A stretch of DNA of 64,000 nt from Flavobacterium limi (GCF_010645075.1 NZ_JAADZV010000008.1:1-64000); one strand, 5' to 3'. Positions 8,765 through 18,042 are shown, counted from the first letter of the stretch. Program-made: numbers and translations. The notes: a model not told the origin generated them from the sequence alone.

Positions 8765-9619
8765 TTAAGAAAAAACAACTGTTTTGTTGCTGTAAACCAT
8801 TGTTTTGCGTTCAGCATGCAGTTTTATGGCTCGTGCCAGAACAATTCGCTCCAGATCACGTCCTTTCATAATAAAGTCTTCAACAGAATGGATATGAGAA
8901 ACACGTGCAATATCCTGCTCAATAATCGGACCTTCGTCTAATTCTTCTGTTACGTAATGACTCGTGGCACCAATAATTTTTACTCCTCTTTTAAAAGCTG
9001 AGTGGTAAGGTTTCGCTCCAGGGAAAGCCGGTAAGAAGGAGTGGTGAATATTGATAATCTTATTTTCGTAAAGTGAAATTAAACCAGGGGTAATAATTTG
9101 CATGTAACGTGCCAGAACGATAAAATTAATCTGGTATTTCTTTAACAATTCAATTTGTTTGGCTTCACCTTCTTCCTTATTGTCTTTTGTAAAAGGAACA
9201 CAATGAAACGGAATGTCAAAGCGTTCAGCAATAGAACGTAAATCATTGTGATTACTGATGATTACCGGAATTTCAACATTTAGTTCATCTGCACTGTAGC
9301 GGCCCAAAATATCAAACAAACAATGGTCATACTTAGAAACAAACAATGCCATTTTAGGTTTCTGTTCCTGATTATACAAATCCCATGACATATCAAAATC
9401 AGCAGCAATGGTTTGGCTAAAATCTTTTTTTATGGCCTCGATACTTATTTGATGATTTGTCAAATCACATTCCAATCGCATAAAAAACACATTTTGTTCC
9501 GTATCAACATGCTGATCGATGTAGGTAATATTTCCTTCTACTTTTGCAATAAAAGCTGTTACTGCAGCAATAATCCCTTTTTGATCCTTGCAATGAATCA
9601 GGATAGTTATTTTTTGCAT
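8765..9619 (-). CDS. purU: formyltetrahydrofolate deformylase
   Basis: 284 residues: N-terminal ACT domain (ITILIHCKDQKGIIAAVTAF, residues ~4-80) and C-terminal formyltransferase-fold hydrolase domain with NIHHSFLPAFPGAKPYHSAF and GATSHYVTEELDEGPIIEQD, which carry the family's His and Asp active-site residues. It hydrolyses 10-formyl-THF to THF and formate, balancing one-carbon pools and feeding purine synthesis. It lies 29 nt downstream of the DUF4197 lipoprotein gene on the same strand and may be co-transcribed with it. Confidence 0.93.
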   Translation of the reverse strand: MQKITILIHCKDQKGIIAAVTAFIAKVEGNITYIDQHVDTEQNVFFMRLECDLTNHQISIEAIKKDFSQTIAADFDMSWDLYNQEQKPKMALFVSKYDHCLFDILGRYSADELNVEIPVIISNHNDLRSIAERFDIPFHCVPFTKDNKEEGEAKQIELLKKYQINFIVLARYMQIITPGLISLYENKIINIHHSFLPAFPGAKPYHSAFKRGVKIIGATSHYVTEELDEGPIIEQDIARVSHIHSVEDFIMKGRDLERIVLARAIKLHAERKTMVYSNKTVVFS

Positions 9620-9648
9620 TATAATTTTTTGGTTAATCGGTTAATGGC

Positions 9649-10368
9649 TTATTTGTTATCCTGCATAGCAAAAACACTTTTTAACAAAGGTGTTGTTCTT
9701 GCGCTAATGTTGTTGCGGATTTCTTTTTCTTCTACGGCAATCATTTTAAAAACGCCTGCTAAAGCCTGATTAGTTGTGTAATCAGTAAGATCAGGATTTA
9801 CTTTTTTCACCAGCGGAATTGTATTGTATTTGTTGATAATTTTTGTCCAGATAACATCAGCTCCTACTTTTTCAAACGAACTTTTAATTACAGGATTAAA
9901 TTTTCCGTACAAAGCTGTAGTTGTACTGCCTTGTAAATAAGTTGTTGCAGCACTGTCATTGCCTAATAAAATATTTTTGGCATCCGTAAAAGTCATGTTT
10001 TTAACAGCCGAAACAAATATAGGAGTAGCTTCTTTTACAGCGTCTTCAGCCGCACGGTTCAATACTTTAATTCCTTCATCTGCCAATGAACCAAGACCTA
10101 TTTTTCGTAAAGTAGCATCTACTTTTTGTAATTCTGCCGGCATTAAAATTTTCACGGCTTCATTCTTATAGAAACCATCAACGGCGGTCAGTTTGCTTAC
10201 TTGTTGCGTAATTCCTTTGTTTAAAGCTTCTTTCAAACCTGAAGCAATATCTACACCGCCAACTCCCGGAATCTGAGAGGATAATTGAGGTAATTGATTT
10301 AGTGTTTGTTGTACCTGAGCACAAGATGTAAGTGAAAATGTAATAGCTAATAATAAAATCTTTTTCAT
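9649..10368 (-). CDS. DUF4197 domain lipoprotein
   Basis: 239 residues from the ATG at 10368. The N-terminus MKKILLLAITFSLTSC is a lipoprotein signal with the lipobox Cys at residue 16. The body matches the DUF4197 family (SGLKEALNKGITQQVSKL, NEAVKILMPAELQKVD, DAKNILLGNDSAATTYLQ, then a C-terminal LAGVFKMIAVEEKEIR). A longer in-frame ORF starts at 10518, but that extension runs through a dispersed-repeat-like sequence and lacks a signal peptide, so it is rejected. Function of the family is unknown; it is an envelope lipoprotein. Confidence 0.87.
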   Translation of the reverse strand: MKKILLLAITFSLTSCAQVQQTLNQLPQLSSQIPGVGGVDIASGLKEALNKGITQQVSKLTAVDGFYKNEAVKILMPAELQKVDATLRKIGLGSLADEGIKVLNRAAEDAVKEATPIFVSAVKNMTFTDAKNILLGNDSAATTYLQGSTTTALYGKFNPVIKSSFEKVGADVIWTKIINKYNTIPLVKKVNPDLTDYTTNQALAGVFKMIAVEEKEIRNNISARTTPLLKSVFAMQDNK

Positions 10369-10467
10369 TGATGGGGTTTTATAAGTTTCAAAAATACTAC
10401 TTTTCAAAAACAAAGCCACAATTTTATTCCAGGAGCACAAACATTTTGTTTCATAATTAACTTTTGT

Positions 10468-10526
10468 CCCGCTGTCCACTAAATTCCGCGCAAAAAAAGC
10501 GCGGGATATCGTTCCCATCGGGGCTA
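10468..10526. repeat. short intergenic inverted-repeat element, possibly dispersed
   Basis: It contains ATTCCGCGC (10483-10491), a 7-A loop and GCGCGGGAT (10499-10507), an 8-of-9 bp hairpin, flanked by CCCGCTGTCC and ATCGGGGCTA. It is clearly more GC-rich than the surroundings. From memory, similar intergenic elements recur in Flavobacterium genomes; only one copy is in this window, so dispersal is not shown here. Confidence 0.4.
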
Positions 10527-10580
10527 TTTTAGAAAATTTTGGTTTTCAGAAGCGGCTTATTAGAACTAAAAAACAAAAAA

Positions 10581-10603
10581 AAGCTACCCAATTTGGATAG
10601 CTT
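10581..10603 (-). terminator. terminator of the pectate lyase gene
   Basis: Stem 10581-10589 with 10595-10603 (one mismatch), followed on the minus strand by a T-tract. It lies 24 nt past the stop. Confidence 0.75.
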
Positions 10604-10626
10604 TTCTTTAATAATTTTTTTTATAC

Positions 10627-11730
10627 TTAGAAAGATCCGCAAATATTACCAGAAAATGTAGCTCCGGCATTAGCAGTAATATCGCTCTTAATAGCTGATG
10701 TAGAAAGCGGTACAACAGTGTACGGAGGTGTAAAAGCTGTATTTTTTCCTGCCTTGTTTCCGCTTGTGTTAGTGAAAACGTTTCCTGATGTAACTGTTAC
10801 AGCAGTAAGGCCGGTCATTAAATCAATAGGGTTTTTAACGTTTTCAAAAACATTGTTTTCAACACGAATGTTTGCTTCAAATCCTGCTGCAATACATTTG
10901 TTGCTAACAGAACTATTGAAATAGCTGTTGATGATATGAACTTTTCCAAAACGTACTCTTGGCATTCTTTCTTTACATCCGCTAGCCCACCAGCAACGTG
11001 CAAATGTAATTCTTAATTTTCCACGATCTGCAGTAGCACCATCGCTTGAACCAATTAAGTTAGAATACCTGTGATCGTCAGATCCTCCTGAGCCTCCGGC
11101 TCTTGGAGCTTTAAGGTAAGTGAATTTCGTATACGAAACGGTTATGTAATCAGATTTGTTTTTGATGTCAAAATTTCCGTCAACACCATCTCTGAATTCA
11201 CAGTGGTCCACCCATACATTCTGGCAGTCATCAAGAATCGCATTATCCCATCCGTCAGTATCGTATGCTCCCGGACCTTCGAAAACAAGATTTCTGATAA
11301 TCAGGTTTTTACATCTTTTTACACTTAGAATACCGGAACCATCTTTTGTCTGGTTTGTTGAAACTAATTTTGCTCCACTGGTTCCGTAAATGGTTTTGCC
11401 AGTCTGGTCTTGTAGCGACAATCTTGCTGATACGGTAATCGTACCGGTAACTTTGATTACTTTTACCGAGCTATTTTCAATAGCTGACTTTAATTGAGAG
11501 TAATTAGTTACTGTGGTTTCAGAAGAGGTGCCTCCACCTGTTGTTCCTCCGTTTTGAGAAGCCCATCCCGGAACTTCAGAACAAACTCCTACTTTAGAAG
11601 TCGAAGGAGAAGCGGTCTGATTTTTACTTAAAGCATCAGTATTTTGCTCAGCAACGTCTTCAGTGTTACAGCTTGCAAAGCTTAAAACAATCGCAAATAG
11701 CGAAATAGTAAATTTGGTTTTAAATGTCAT
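10627..11730 (-). CDS. pectate lyase, polysaccharide lyase family 1, lipoprotein
   Basis: 367 residues from ATG 11730. A lipoprotein signal (LFAIVLSFASC, Cys ~21) and a Ser/Thr-rich linker precede a right-handed beta-helix. PL1 hallmarks: NVWVDHCEFRDGVDGNFDIK (calcium and substrate cleft), SDDHRYSNLIGSSDG, and ERMPRVRFGKVHIINSYF with the catalytic-Arg region. It cleaves polygalacturonate by beta-elimination, probably on the cell surface. The upstream in-frame ATG (11814) would add 28 residues before the signal peptide and is rejected. No SusCD pair or other polysaccharide-utilisation genes are next to it. Confidence 0.9.
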   Translation of the reverse strand: MTFKTKFTISLFAIVLSFASCNTEDVAEQNTDALSKNQTASPSTSKVGVCSEVPGWASQNGGTTGGGTSSETTVTNYSQLKSAIENSSVKVIKVTGTITVSARLSLQDQTGKTIYGTSGAKLVSTNQTKDGSGILSVKRCKNLIIRNLVFEGPGAYDTDGWDNAILDDCQNVWVDHCEFRDGVDGNFDIKNKSDYITVSYTKFTYLKAPRAGGSGGSDDHRYSNLIGSSDGATADRGKLRITFARCWWASGCKERMPRVRFGKVHIINSYFNSSVSNKCIAAGFEANIRVENNVFENVKNPIDLMTGLTAVTVTSGNVFTNTSGNKAGKNTAFTPPYTVVPLSTSAIKSDITANAGATFSGNICGSF

Positions 11731-11860
11731 GATAGTTTTTGTTTGGTTATTATTACATTTTATAGTATTGCAAAGATGTTTATTAATTCTTACAGAAATA
11801 TTGAACTTGTTCAATGATTTTGTAATTAAATTGAATATTTAATTTTTTTTACATATTTAA

Positions 11861-11890
11861 TTTGAGTATAATATAATTTTTATATTTTTG
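11861..11890 (+). promoter_or_regulatory. promoter of the Crp-type regulator gene
   Basis: TTTG (11861-11864), 18-nt spacer, TATTTTTG (11883-11890), matching the Bacteroidota consensus. The start point would be ~70 nt upstream of the ATG. Confidence 0.5.
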
Positions 11891-11967
11891 CGTAATCGAT
11901 TACATTATTTAAATTCACTCCCAAATTTTAGAAATTTAGAAATTTTAATTAAGAAATAATTAAAAGT

Positions 11968-12537
11968 ATGTACGAAGAACTAAGGCAGAATATTGAAAGA
12001 AAAATCACTCTTACAGATGAAGAGTGGGGCTTGATACTTGAAAAAACAGAATTCATCAAATTAAAAAAGAATGAATTTCTGCAAATTCAGGATTCTAATA
12101 ATGCTTACGAAGGTTTTATCCTGAAAGGGGGGTTTAAAACCTATATTTTGAATGAAAACGGAACAGAAAGTGTGATTTTCTTTTCTTTTGAGAACGAATG
12201 GATGTGCGATCTGGAAAGTTTCTATTACCAAAAATTGACAAAATACAATATCAAGGCAATAGAAGACAGTGAGATACTGGTCATCAATAAATCGAACAAA
12301 GCATTGTTGTTTAAACAGGTTCCAAAATTGATTCAGTTTCATATCCTCATGGTAGAAAGGGCTAATATTGCCATACAGGAAAGGCTTCTTGATGTGTTAA
12401 ATAAAACCTCGAAACAGCGTTATATTGAGTTTGTGAAAAAATATCCCCAAAAGACCCAAAAAATAAATAATAAAAACCTGTCTTCTTATTTAGGGGTCAC
12501 TCATGAATTTTTATCAAAAATAAAAAGGAGTTTTTAA
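11968..12537 (+). CDS. Crp/Fnr family transcriptional regulator
   Basis: 189 residues. N-terminal cyclic-nucleotide-binding-type jelly roll (residues ~20-125, with GFILKGGFKTYILNENGTESVIFFSFENEW) and a C-terminal DNA-binding segment ending in NKNLSSYLGVTHEFLSKIKRSF. No Cys cluster for an iron-sulfur centre, and the cAMP-binding Arg/Ser motif of CRP is not evident, so the ligand is unknown; such short Crp-like proteins are common in Flavobacteria. It is divergent from the pectate lyase gene and could regulate it, but that is only positional. Confidence 0.82.
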   Translation: MYEELRQNIERKITLTDEEWGLILEKTEFIKLKKNEFLQIQDSNNAYEGFILKGGFKTYILNENGTESVIFFSFENEWMCDLESFYYQKLTKYNIKAIEDSEILVINKSNKALLFKQVPKLIQFHILMVERANIAIQERLLDVLNKTSKQRYIEFVKKYPQKTQKINNKNLSSYLGVTHEFLSKIKRSF

Positions 12538-12751
12538 TCTTATAGCTCAGACGACCGGAATCCTTTTTACTTCACAAGTAAAGTAATTCATTTAAAATCA
12601 ATGTTTTATTTTGTTTTCCTTAAATATATTTTTGGACGATAGTAATCTCTATGTTTCCAATACTAATATTTTTGACTGACATAAAATTATCGTTTCATTG
12701 AATTGATAAAATATTTTGTAAATTGCGCTATAAAATTATCATATTCATAAA

Positions 12752-15700
12752 ATGGAACTTCAAAAAACATATATTCCTAAAAATAAAGTGCGAATTGTTA
12801 CTGCCGCTTCATTATTTGACGGACACGATGCCGCTATTAATATTATGCGCCGAATTATTCAGTCAACGGGTGTTGAAGTAATTCATTTAGGTCATGATCG
12901 AAGTGTTGAAGAAGTAGTTAATACGGCTATTCAGGAAGATGTAAATGCTATTGCAATGACTTCCTATCAGGGAGGACACAATGAATACTTTAAATATATG
13001 TATGATCTGCTTCGCGAAAAAGGCGCAGGTCACATTAAAATCTTCGGAGGCGGAGGCGGAGTAATTCTTCCCAGCGAGATCGATGAATTACATGAATATG
13101 GTATTACAAGAATTTACTCCCCTGATGATGGCCGCTCTTTAGGTCTACAAGGAATGATTAATGACCTGGTTGAACGTGCCGATTTTCCCATTGGAGATAA
13201 ACTGAACGGAGAAATTGACCATATCGAAAATAAAGTACCAACCGCAATTGCACGTTTAATTTCGGCTGCAGAAAATTTTCCGGAAATAGCAGAATCGGCT
13301 TTTGAAACAATTCACGAAATAAATGTTAATTCTAAAATCCCGGTTTTAGGAATTACAGGAACGGGTGGAGCAGGAAAATCGTCTTTGGTAGACGAATTGG
13401 TTCGCCGTTTTTTAATTGATTTCCCTGAAAAAACGATTGGATTAATTTCTGTGGACCCTTCCAAGAGAAAAACCGGTGGCGCACTTTTAGGAGACAGGAT
13501 CCGTATGAATGCGATTAATAATCCGAGAGTTTATATGCGTTCGCTGGCAACACGTCAGTCTAATCTGGCTTTATCAAAATATGTTTCAGAGGCTATCGAG
13601 GTTTTAAAAGCGGCAAAATACGATTTGATTATTCTGGAAACTTCAGGAATCGGTCAGTCGGATACCGAAATTATGGATCATTCAGACGTTTCCTTATATG
13701 TAATGACACCCGAATTTGGTGCAGCAACACAACTCGAAAAAATCGATATGCTTGATTTTGCGGATTTAGTTGCGTTAAATAAATTTGATAAACGTGGCGC
13801 ACTTGATGCTTTGCGTGACGTTAAAAAACAATATCAAAGAAATCATAATCTTTGGGATAAAAATCCTGATGAAATGCCTGTTTTTGGAACGATTGCTTCC
13901 CAGTTCAACGATCCGGGAATGAACACGCTGTATAAAGCGATTATGGATAAAGTGGCAGAAAAAACCGATTCTGACTTAAAATCGACTTTTGAAATCACCA
14001 AAGAAATGAGCGAAAAGATATTCGTGATACCGCCAGGAAGAACACGATATTTATCTGAAATTGCCGAGAATAACAGAAGTTATGATGAAACTGCAATTGC
14101 ACAGCAAAAAGTCGCTCAAAAATTATACGGTATCTTTAAAACGATAGAATCTGTTTCTGGTAAAGTGCCTCAGATTACAAAAGCAGGAATAGAAGATTCG
14201 TCTGTTTTACCAGGCGGAATTGCAGAACACGACGAAAACCGAATTTTCTTAAATCTTTTACTCAATCAATTCGATAAAGTAAAAATGGATTTAGACCCGT
14301 ACAATTGGGAAATTATTCTGAATTGGACAGATAAAATAACGAAATACAAAAATCCGGTTTACAGTTTCAAGGTTCGTGATAAAGAAATTAAAATCGCGAC
14401 ACATTCTGAAAGTTTATCGCATTTGCAAATTCCAAAAATTGCTTTGCCTAAATATGAAGGCTGGGGCGATATTCTACGTTGGAATTTACAGGAAAATGTT
14501 CCCGGAGAATTTCCTTTCGCTTCTGGATTATATCCGTTTAAACGTGAAGGCGAAGATCCTTCAAGAATGTTTGCCGGGGAGGGCGGACCCGAAAGAACCA
14601 ACAAGCGTTTCCATTATGTAAGTGCGGGAATGCCTGCAAAACGTCTTTCTACGGCTTTTGACAGTGTGACTTTGTATGGAAACGATCCGGATTTGCGTCC
14701 TGATATTTATGGAAAAATTGGAAATGCGGGAGTTTCCATCTGCTGTCTGGACGATGCTAAAAAACTCTATTCAGGTTTCGATTTGGTTCATGCTTTGACT
14801 TCCGTAAGTATGACCATCAATGGGCCTGCGCCAATGTTATTAGGCTTTTTTATGAATGCTGCAATTGATCAGCAATGTGAATTATACATCAAAGACAATT
14901 ATTTAGAAAAAGAAGTTGAAGCAAAAATCAACAAAATATATAAAGAAAAAGGAGTAGAGCACCCGCATTACCAGGGCGATTTACCAGAGGGGAACAACGG
15001 TTTGGGATTAATGCTTTTGGGTATTACGGGTGATCAGGTTTTGCCTTTGGATATTTATAACGAAATTAAAAGCAGGACCTTATCTCAGGTTCGGGGAACC
15101 GTTCAGGCAGATATTTTAAAAGAAGATCAGGCGCAGAACACCTGTATTTTCTCTACCGAATTTGCCCTGCGGTTAATGGGCGACGTTCAGGAATATTTTA
15201 TCAATAAGAATGTTCGTAATTTCTATTCGGTTTCGATTTCCGGTTATCATATAGCAGAGGCAGGAGCAAATCCCATTACGCAATTGGCGTTTACGCTTTC
15301 AAATGGTTTTACTTACGTGGAATATTATTTGAGCCGCGGTATGAGCATCAACGATTTTGGACCCAATTTATCGTTCTTTTTCTCCAACGGAATAGATCCT
15401 GAATATTCGGTAATTGGTCGTGTAGCCCGTAAAATCTGGGCAAAAGCCATGAAACTGAAATACGGAGCCAACGAAAGAGCCCAAATGCTGAAATACCATA
15501 TTCAGACTTCCGGACGTTCGCTGCACGCACAGGAAATTGATTTCAATGATATCAGAACAACTTTGCAGGCTTTGTATGCGATTTACGACAACTGTAATTC
15601 ATTGCATACCAACGCTTACGACGAAGCGATTACCACGCCAACAGAAGAATCGGTGCGTAGAGCAATGGCGATTCAGCTGATTATTAATAAAGAATTAGGT

Positions 15701-16192
15701 TTAGCGAAAAACGAAAACCCAATTCAGGGATCCTTCATCATCGAAGAATTAACAGATTTAGTTGAAGAAGCTGTGTTGCAGGAGTTTGATCGAATAACAG
15801 AAAGAGGCGGTGTTTTAGGTGCAATGGAAACCATGTACCAGCGTTCTAAAATTCAGGAAGAAAGTTTGTATTACGAAACCTTAAAACACAGCGGAGATTT
15901 TCCAATTGTAGGTGTGAATACTTTCCTGAGTTCAAAAGGATCGCCAACAGTAATTCCGGCTGAGGTTATCCGTGCCACCGAAGAAGAAAAACAATACCAG
16001 ATTACAATGCTGGACAATTTACATAAAGTTCACGAAGCAAAAGTAAATGAACATTTGCTCCAACTACAGGAAGCCGCCATTAAAAACGAAAATTTATTTG
16101 ATTATTTGATGGAAGCTACAAAGGTTTGTTCGTTAGGACAGATTACTTCGGCCTTGTTTGAAGTTGGTGGGCAGTATAGAAGGAATATGTAG
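12752..16192 (+). CDS. icmF: fused acyl-CoA mutase with G-protein chaperone (IcmF type)
   Basis: 1146 residues in IcmF order: N-terminal B12-binding domain (LFDGHDAAINIM, base-on His at ~25), MeaB-like GTPase (GITGTGGAGKSS P-loop at ~201-212; NKFD base-specificity motif), then the mutase barrel (~550-1146) with YPFKREGEDPSRMFAGEG. The Phe in YPFKRE fits isobutyryl-CoA rather than methylmalonyl-CoA mutase, which has Tyr there. It interconverts isobutyryl- and n-butyryl-CoA (or related branched acyl-CoAs) with adenosylcobalamin; the GTPase helps load the cofactor. Single gene with a terminator; I saw no clear cobalamin riboswitch in the 214-nt upstream gap. Confidence 0.9.
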   Translation: MELQKTYIPKNKVRIVTAASLFDGHDAAINIMRRIIQSTGVEVIHLGHDRSVEEVVNTAIQEDVNAIAMTSYQGGHNEYFKYMYDLLREKGAGHIKIFGGGGGVILPSEIDELHEYGITRIYSPDDGRSLGLQGMINDLVERADFPIGDKLNGEIDHIENKVPTAIARLISAAENFPEIAESAFETIHEINVNSKIPVLGITGTGGAGKSSLVDELVRRFLIDFPEKTIGLISVDPSKRKTGGALLGDRIRMNAINNPRVYMRSLATRQSNLALSKYVSEAIEVLKAAKYDLIILETSGIGQSDTEIMDHSDVSLYVMTPEFGAATQLEKIDMLDFADLVALNKFDKRGALDALRDVKKQYQRNHNLWDKNPDEMPVFGTIASQFNDPGMNTLYKAIMDKVAEKTDSDLKSTFEITKEMSEKIFVIPPGRTRYLSEIAENNRSYDETAIAQQKVAQKLYGIFKTIESVSGKVPQITKAGIEDSSVLPGGIAEHDENRIFLNLLLNQFDKVKMDLDPYNWEIILNWTDKITKYKNPVYSFKVRDKEIKIATHSESLSHLQIPKIALPKYEGWGDILRWNLQENVPGEFPFASGLYPFKREGEDPSRMFAGEGGPERTNKRFHYVSAGMPAKRLSTAFDSVTLYGNDPDLRPDIYGKIGNAGVSICCLDDAKKLYSGFDLVHALTSVSMTINGPAPMLLGFFMNAAIDQQCELYIKDNYLEKEVEAKINKIYKEKGVEHPHYQGDLPEGNNGLGLMLLGITGDQVLPLDIYNEIKSRTLSQVRGTVQADILKEDQAQNTCIFSTEFALRLMGDVQEYFINKNVRNFYSVSISGYHIAEAGANPITQLAFTLSNGFTYVEYYLSRGMSINDFGPNLSFFFSNGIDPEYSVIGRVARKIWAKAMKLKYGANERAQMLKYHIQTSGRSLHAQEIDFNDIRTTLQALYAIYDNCNSLHTNAYDEAITTPTEESVRRAMAIQLIINKELGLAKNENPIQGSFIIEELTDLVEEAVLQEFDRITERGGVLGAMETMYQRSKIQEESLYYETLKHSGDFPIVGVNTFLSSKGSPTVIPAEVIRATEEEKQYQITMLDNLHKVHEAKVNEHLLQLQEAAIKNENLFDYLMEATKVCSLGQITSALFEVGGQYRRNM

Positions 16193-16201
16193 ATTTTAAA
16201 G

Positions 16202-16225
16202 AAAACCTCAGATTTAGGAGGTTTT
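16202..16225. terminator. terminator after icmF
   Basis: 8-bp stem (16202-16209 with 16218-16225), then T-rich sequence. It sits between convergent genes and may serve both. Confidence 0.75.
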
Positions 16226-16241
16226 TCTTTTTTATAAAAAA

Positions 16242-16619
16242 TCAAACCTTCTTCTTAACCAGTTTCAGCTTTTCAAGAACAGCATCAGCCTTTTCGTTTT
16301 CGCAAATAAACCGCAACGATTCAGCGTAACGATAATAATATTCTGGGGCTAAGTCTAAAGTCAGTGAAAAAAGTTTGCCATACCATTCGGCCGCTTTTTC
16401 CAGTTTGTAATGTGAAAAAGAGGAATCTCCTAATTTTTGAAATAAATCTACCGACTTATAGCCTTTTGCGGCAATTCTTTCATACGTTTTCATTACATCA
16501 ACATAAGCATATGCGTCGCTTACTTTGTCCGTAATAAAGACTTTATCATTTTGGGCAGCAGCGCTGAATGAAAAAATAGTCCCTAATATTAAAATAACAA
16601 GTCTTTTTTGCATAAGCAT
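16242..16619 (-). CDS. exported TPR-like fragment resembling the N-terminus of PorE/OmpA-family proteins
   Basis: 125 residues (or 123 from the second ATG at 16613). Signal peptide VILILGTIFSFSAAAQ. Then AYAYVDVMKTYERIAAKGYK, SVDLFQKLGDSSFSHYKLEK and AAEWYGKLFSLTLDLAPEYYYRYAESLR, which closely match, from memory, the N-terminal TPR region of Flavobacterial OmpA-family proteins with WD40-like and peptidoglycan-binding domains. Those proteins have several hundred residues; here the chain ends after the TPR. It may be a truncated paralogue or a small periplasmic partner. -7 box at 16667-16674. Confidence 0.7.
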   Translation of the reverse strand: MLMQKRLVILILGTIFSFSAAAQNDKVFITDKVSDAYAYVDVMKTYERIAAKGYKSVDLFQKLGDSSFSHYKLEKAAEWYGKLFSLTLDLAPEYYYRYAESLRFICENEKADAVLEKLKLVKKKV

Positions 16620-16666
16620 CGGTTTAAGAGAATCGTTTGTGGTATTTTTTTTTGTTTTTGTTTTTG

Positions 16667-16674
16667 CAAATATA
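16667..16674 (-). promoter_or_regulatory. -7 box of the TPR fragment gene
   Basis: On the minus strand it reads TATATTTG, an exact TAnnTTTG, ~50 nt upstream of the start. No clear -33. Confidence 0.45.
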
Positions 16675-16829
16675 TCTAAATCAGTGATATATGTGTTTTT
16701 TGGATGCTTTTTTTATGAATTTTAACTATTTATGGTGTGTTATCTAAAAGTTTCCAGACATTTTTAATGCAGAAAAATGTCTAATGAAAATTATATGGTA
16801 TAAACTTTATAGATTAAACCAGCTTTATC

Positions 16830-17276
16830 ATGACTATCCAGGAGTATTCGAATAAAATAAACAATTTGAGAGTAGAGGAAATTCCTCAGTTTTCTGATGA
16901 TAATGATGTAGAGAATGTTGTTTTAAAACTTTTAAAGGATACGAACAAAAATTATTTTACTATTGAAACTCTTTTTAATCAATCAACTCCTGAAGCGGTT
17001 GTACTAAATAGTGAAATTATTAAATTATTTACAGATCATTTAGGTTTGCTACTTTCAAGCGAAAAAGAATCCGGAAATGTTTGTTTTGCCAACAGTAGTG
17101 AATTACGGCCGGAATTCAGGCAAACTTGCACAGCTATTGATATCTTAGATTATACGTATGCTTTTGTGCATTATTGCTTTTACAAAGAATTTCAAAAAAT
17201 AGTGATTCCATCAGAAGTTAACCTTTTTTGGCAACTTGTAAAAATTGGATATGGGTTACGGAAAGGTAATAAATAA
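16830..17276 (+). CDS. hypothetical protein, 148 residues
   Basis: Not recognised. Soluble, no signal peptide or membrane segment, three Cys (including NVCFANSS and RQTCTAIDIL). Predicted mostly helical, ending in KIGYGLRKGNK. Normal codon use and a terminator right after the stop support a real gene. Single gene between two minus-strand genes. Confidence 0.65.
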   Translation: MTIQEYSNKINNLRVEEIPQFSDDNDVENVVLKLLKDTNKNYFTIETLFNQSTPEAVVLNSEIIKLFTDHLGLLLSSEKESGNVCFANSSELRPEFRQTCTAIDILDYTYAFVHYCFYKEFQKIVIPSEVNLFWQLVKIGYGLRKGNK

Positions 17277-17307
17277 AAAAACAGCCCTTGGGGAGGAGCT
17301 GTTTTTA
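17276..17307. terminator. bidirectional terminator between convergent genes
   Basis: AAAAAACAGC (17276-17285) pairs with GCTGTTTTTA (17298-17307), nearly perfect. It serves the 148-residue gene (+) and the first exported paralogue (-). Confidence 0.75.
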
Positions 17308-17327
17308 TATTAGGGGGCAAAATATGA

Positions 17328-17714
17328 TTAGCGACGAAAAGCAGGACTTTCGTTTACTGACTGGTCTAACGCAATTGTTTTTGATTTTTTTGTAGAAACG
17401 GTAATTTTATGGTTTACCACTTTGTTGTTTTCCAAAACTTTTAGGTAATAAGTTCCGGCAGGATACGTTTCAAGGCTTAAGGTTTTTGAAACTTCTAATT
17501 CATTAGCAGAAAATTCTCCTGTGTAAAGTAAATTTTGTTTTTCGTCAAGGATTGAAAAATTTGATTTTTCATCAGCATTTAATGTAAAGGTTACTACTTT
17601 TCCATTTCCGGTTTTTATATACAAAATATAATCTCCTTTTTCATTACCTGCATACGTACTTAGTGTTGTTAAAAATACAGCTACAACAAAGCTCAGTCTT
17701 AAAATTTGTTTCAT
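17328..17714 (-). CDS. small exported sorting-domain-like protein, divergent paralogue 1
   Basis: 128 residues. Signal peptide MKQILRLSFVVAVFLTTLSTYA. The mature part has the pattern of the four genes upstream of it: VVTFTLNADEKSNFSILDEK, LSLETYPAGTYYLKVLEN, then a basic HKITV strand, like a lone T9SS sorting-domain beta-sandwich. It is the most divergent of the five: it lacks the IDGNED motif after the signal peptide and the SVAVR end. It also has a different, canonical promoter. Function unknown. Confidence 0.72.
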   Translation of the reverse strand: MKQILRLSFVVAVFLTTLSTYAGNEKGDYILYIKTGNGKVVTFTLNADEKSNFSILDEKQNLLYTGEFSANELEVSKTLSLETYPAGTYYLKVLENNKVVNHKITVSTKKSKTIALDQSVNESPAFRR

Positions 17715-17760
17715 CTCTTTTTTTTAATTTTTAATTTTAATTTTCTTTTCGTGGTATTGA

Positions 17761-17789
17761 CAAAACTACAAATAGTTGTTTAATTTCAA
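17761..17789 (-). promoter_or_regulatory. promoter of paralogue 1
   Basis: On the minus strand TTG (17789-17787), 18-nt spacer, TAGTTTTG (17768-17761). Canonical Bacteroidota form, unlike the other four paralogues. Confidence 0.5.
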
Positions 17790-18010
17790 AATTTTTATTC
17801 TTTTTTTTATTAACACTAAGTTGTTGAATTAAAAGTATTTGTGTGTTTTTGTTAATGCATATACGGTTTTAGTAAGAGTCTGGATTTATTTTTTTGAACA
17901 ATTTTTAATATTTTAACATTCAACGATTTGTGTTTTTTAAGTAATATTTTGTTAAATATTTTTTGATTTTGACTTTTAATTTTTTTAAATGTGAGAATAT
18001 ATAACAAAAA

Positions 18011-18042
18011 AAAACAGCTCAAGAACCACCAGGAGCTGTTTT
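18011..18042 (-). terminator. terminator of paralogue 2
   Basis: Perfect 10-bp stem AAAACAGCTC (18011-18020) with GAGCTGTTTT (18033-18042), then a T-tract on the minus strand. Stem and loop are almost identical to those at 18781 and 20591. Confidence 0.85.

Noticed and set aside
10369..10518. 50-residue N-terminal extension of the DUF4197 lipoprotein
   Set aside because: It reads through an inverted-repeat element and would hide a clear lipoprotein signal peptide starting at 10368.
12538..12751. Cobalamin riboswitch upstream of icmF
   Set aside because: The 214-nt gap is plain AT-rich sequence without a recognisable B12-box or conserved fold.
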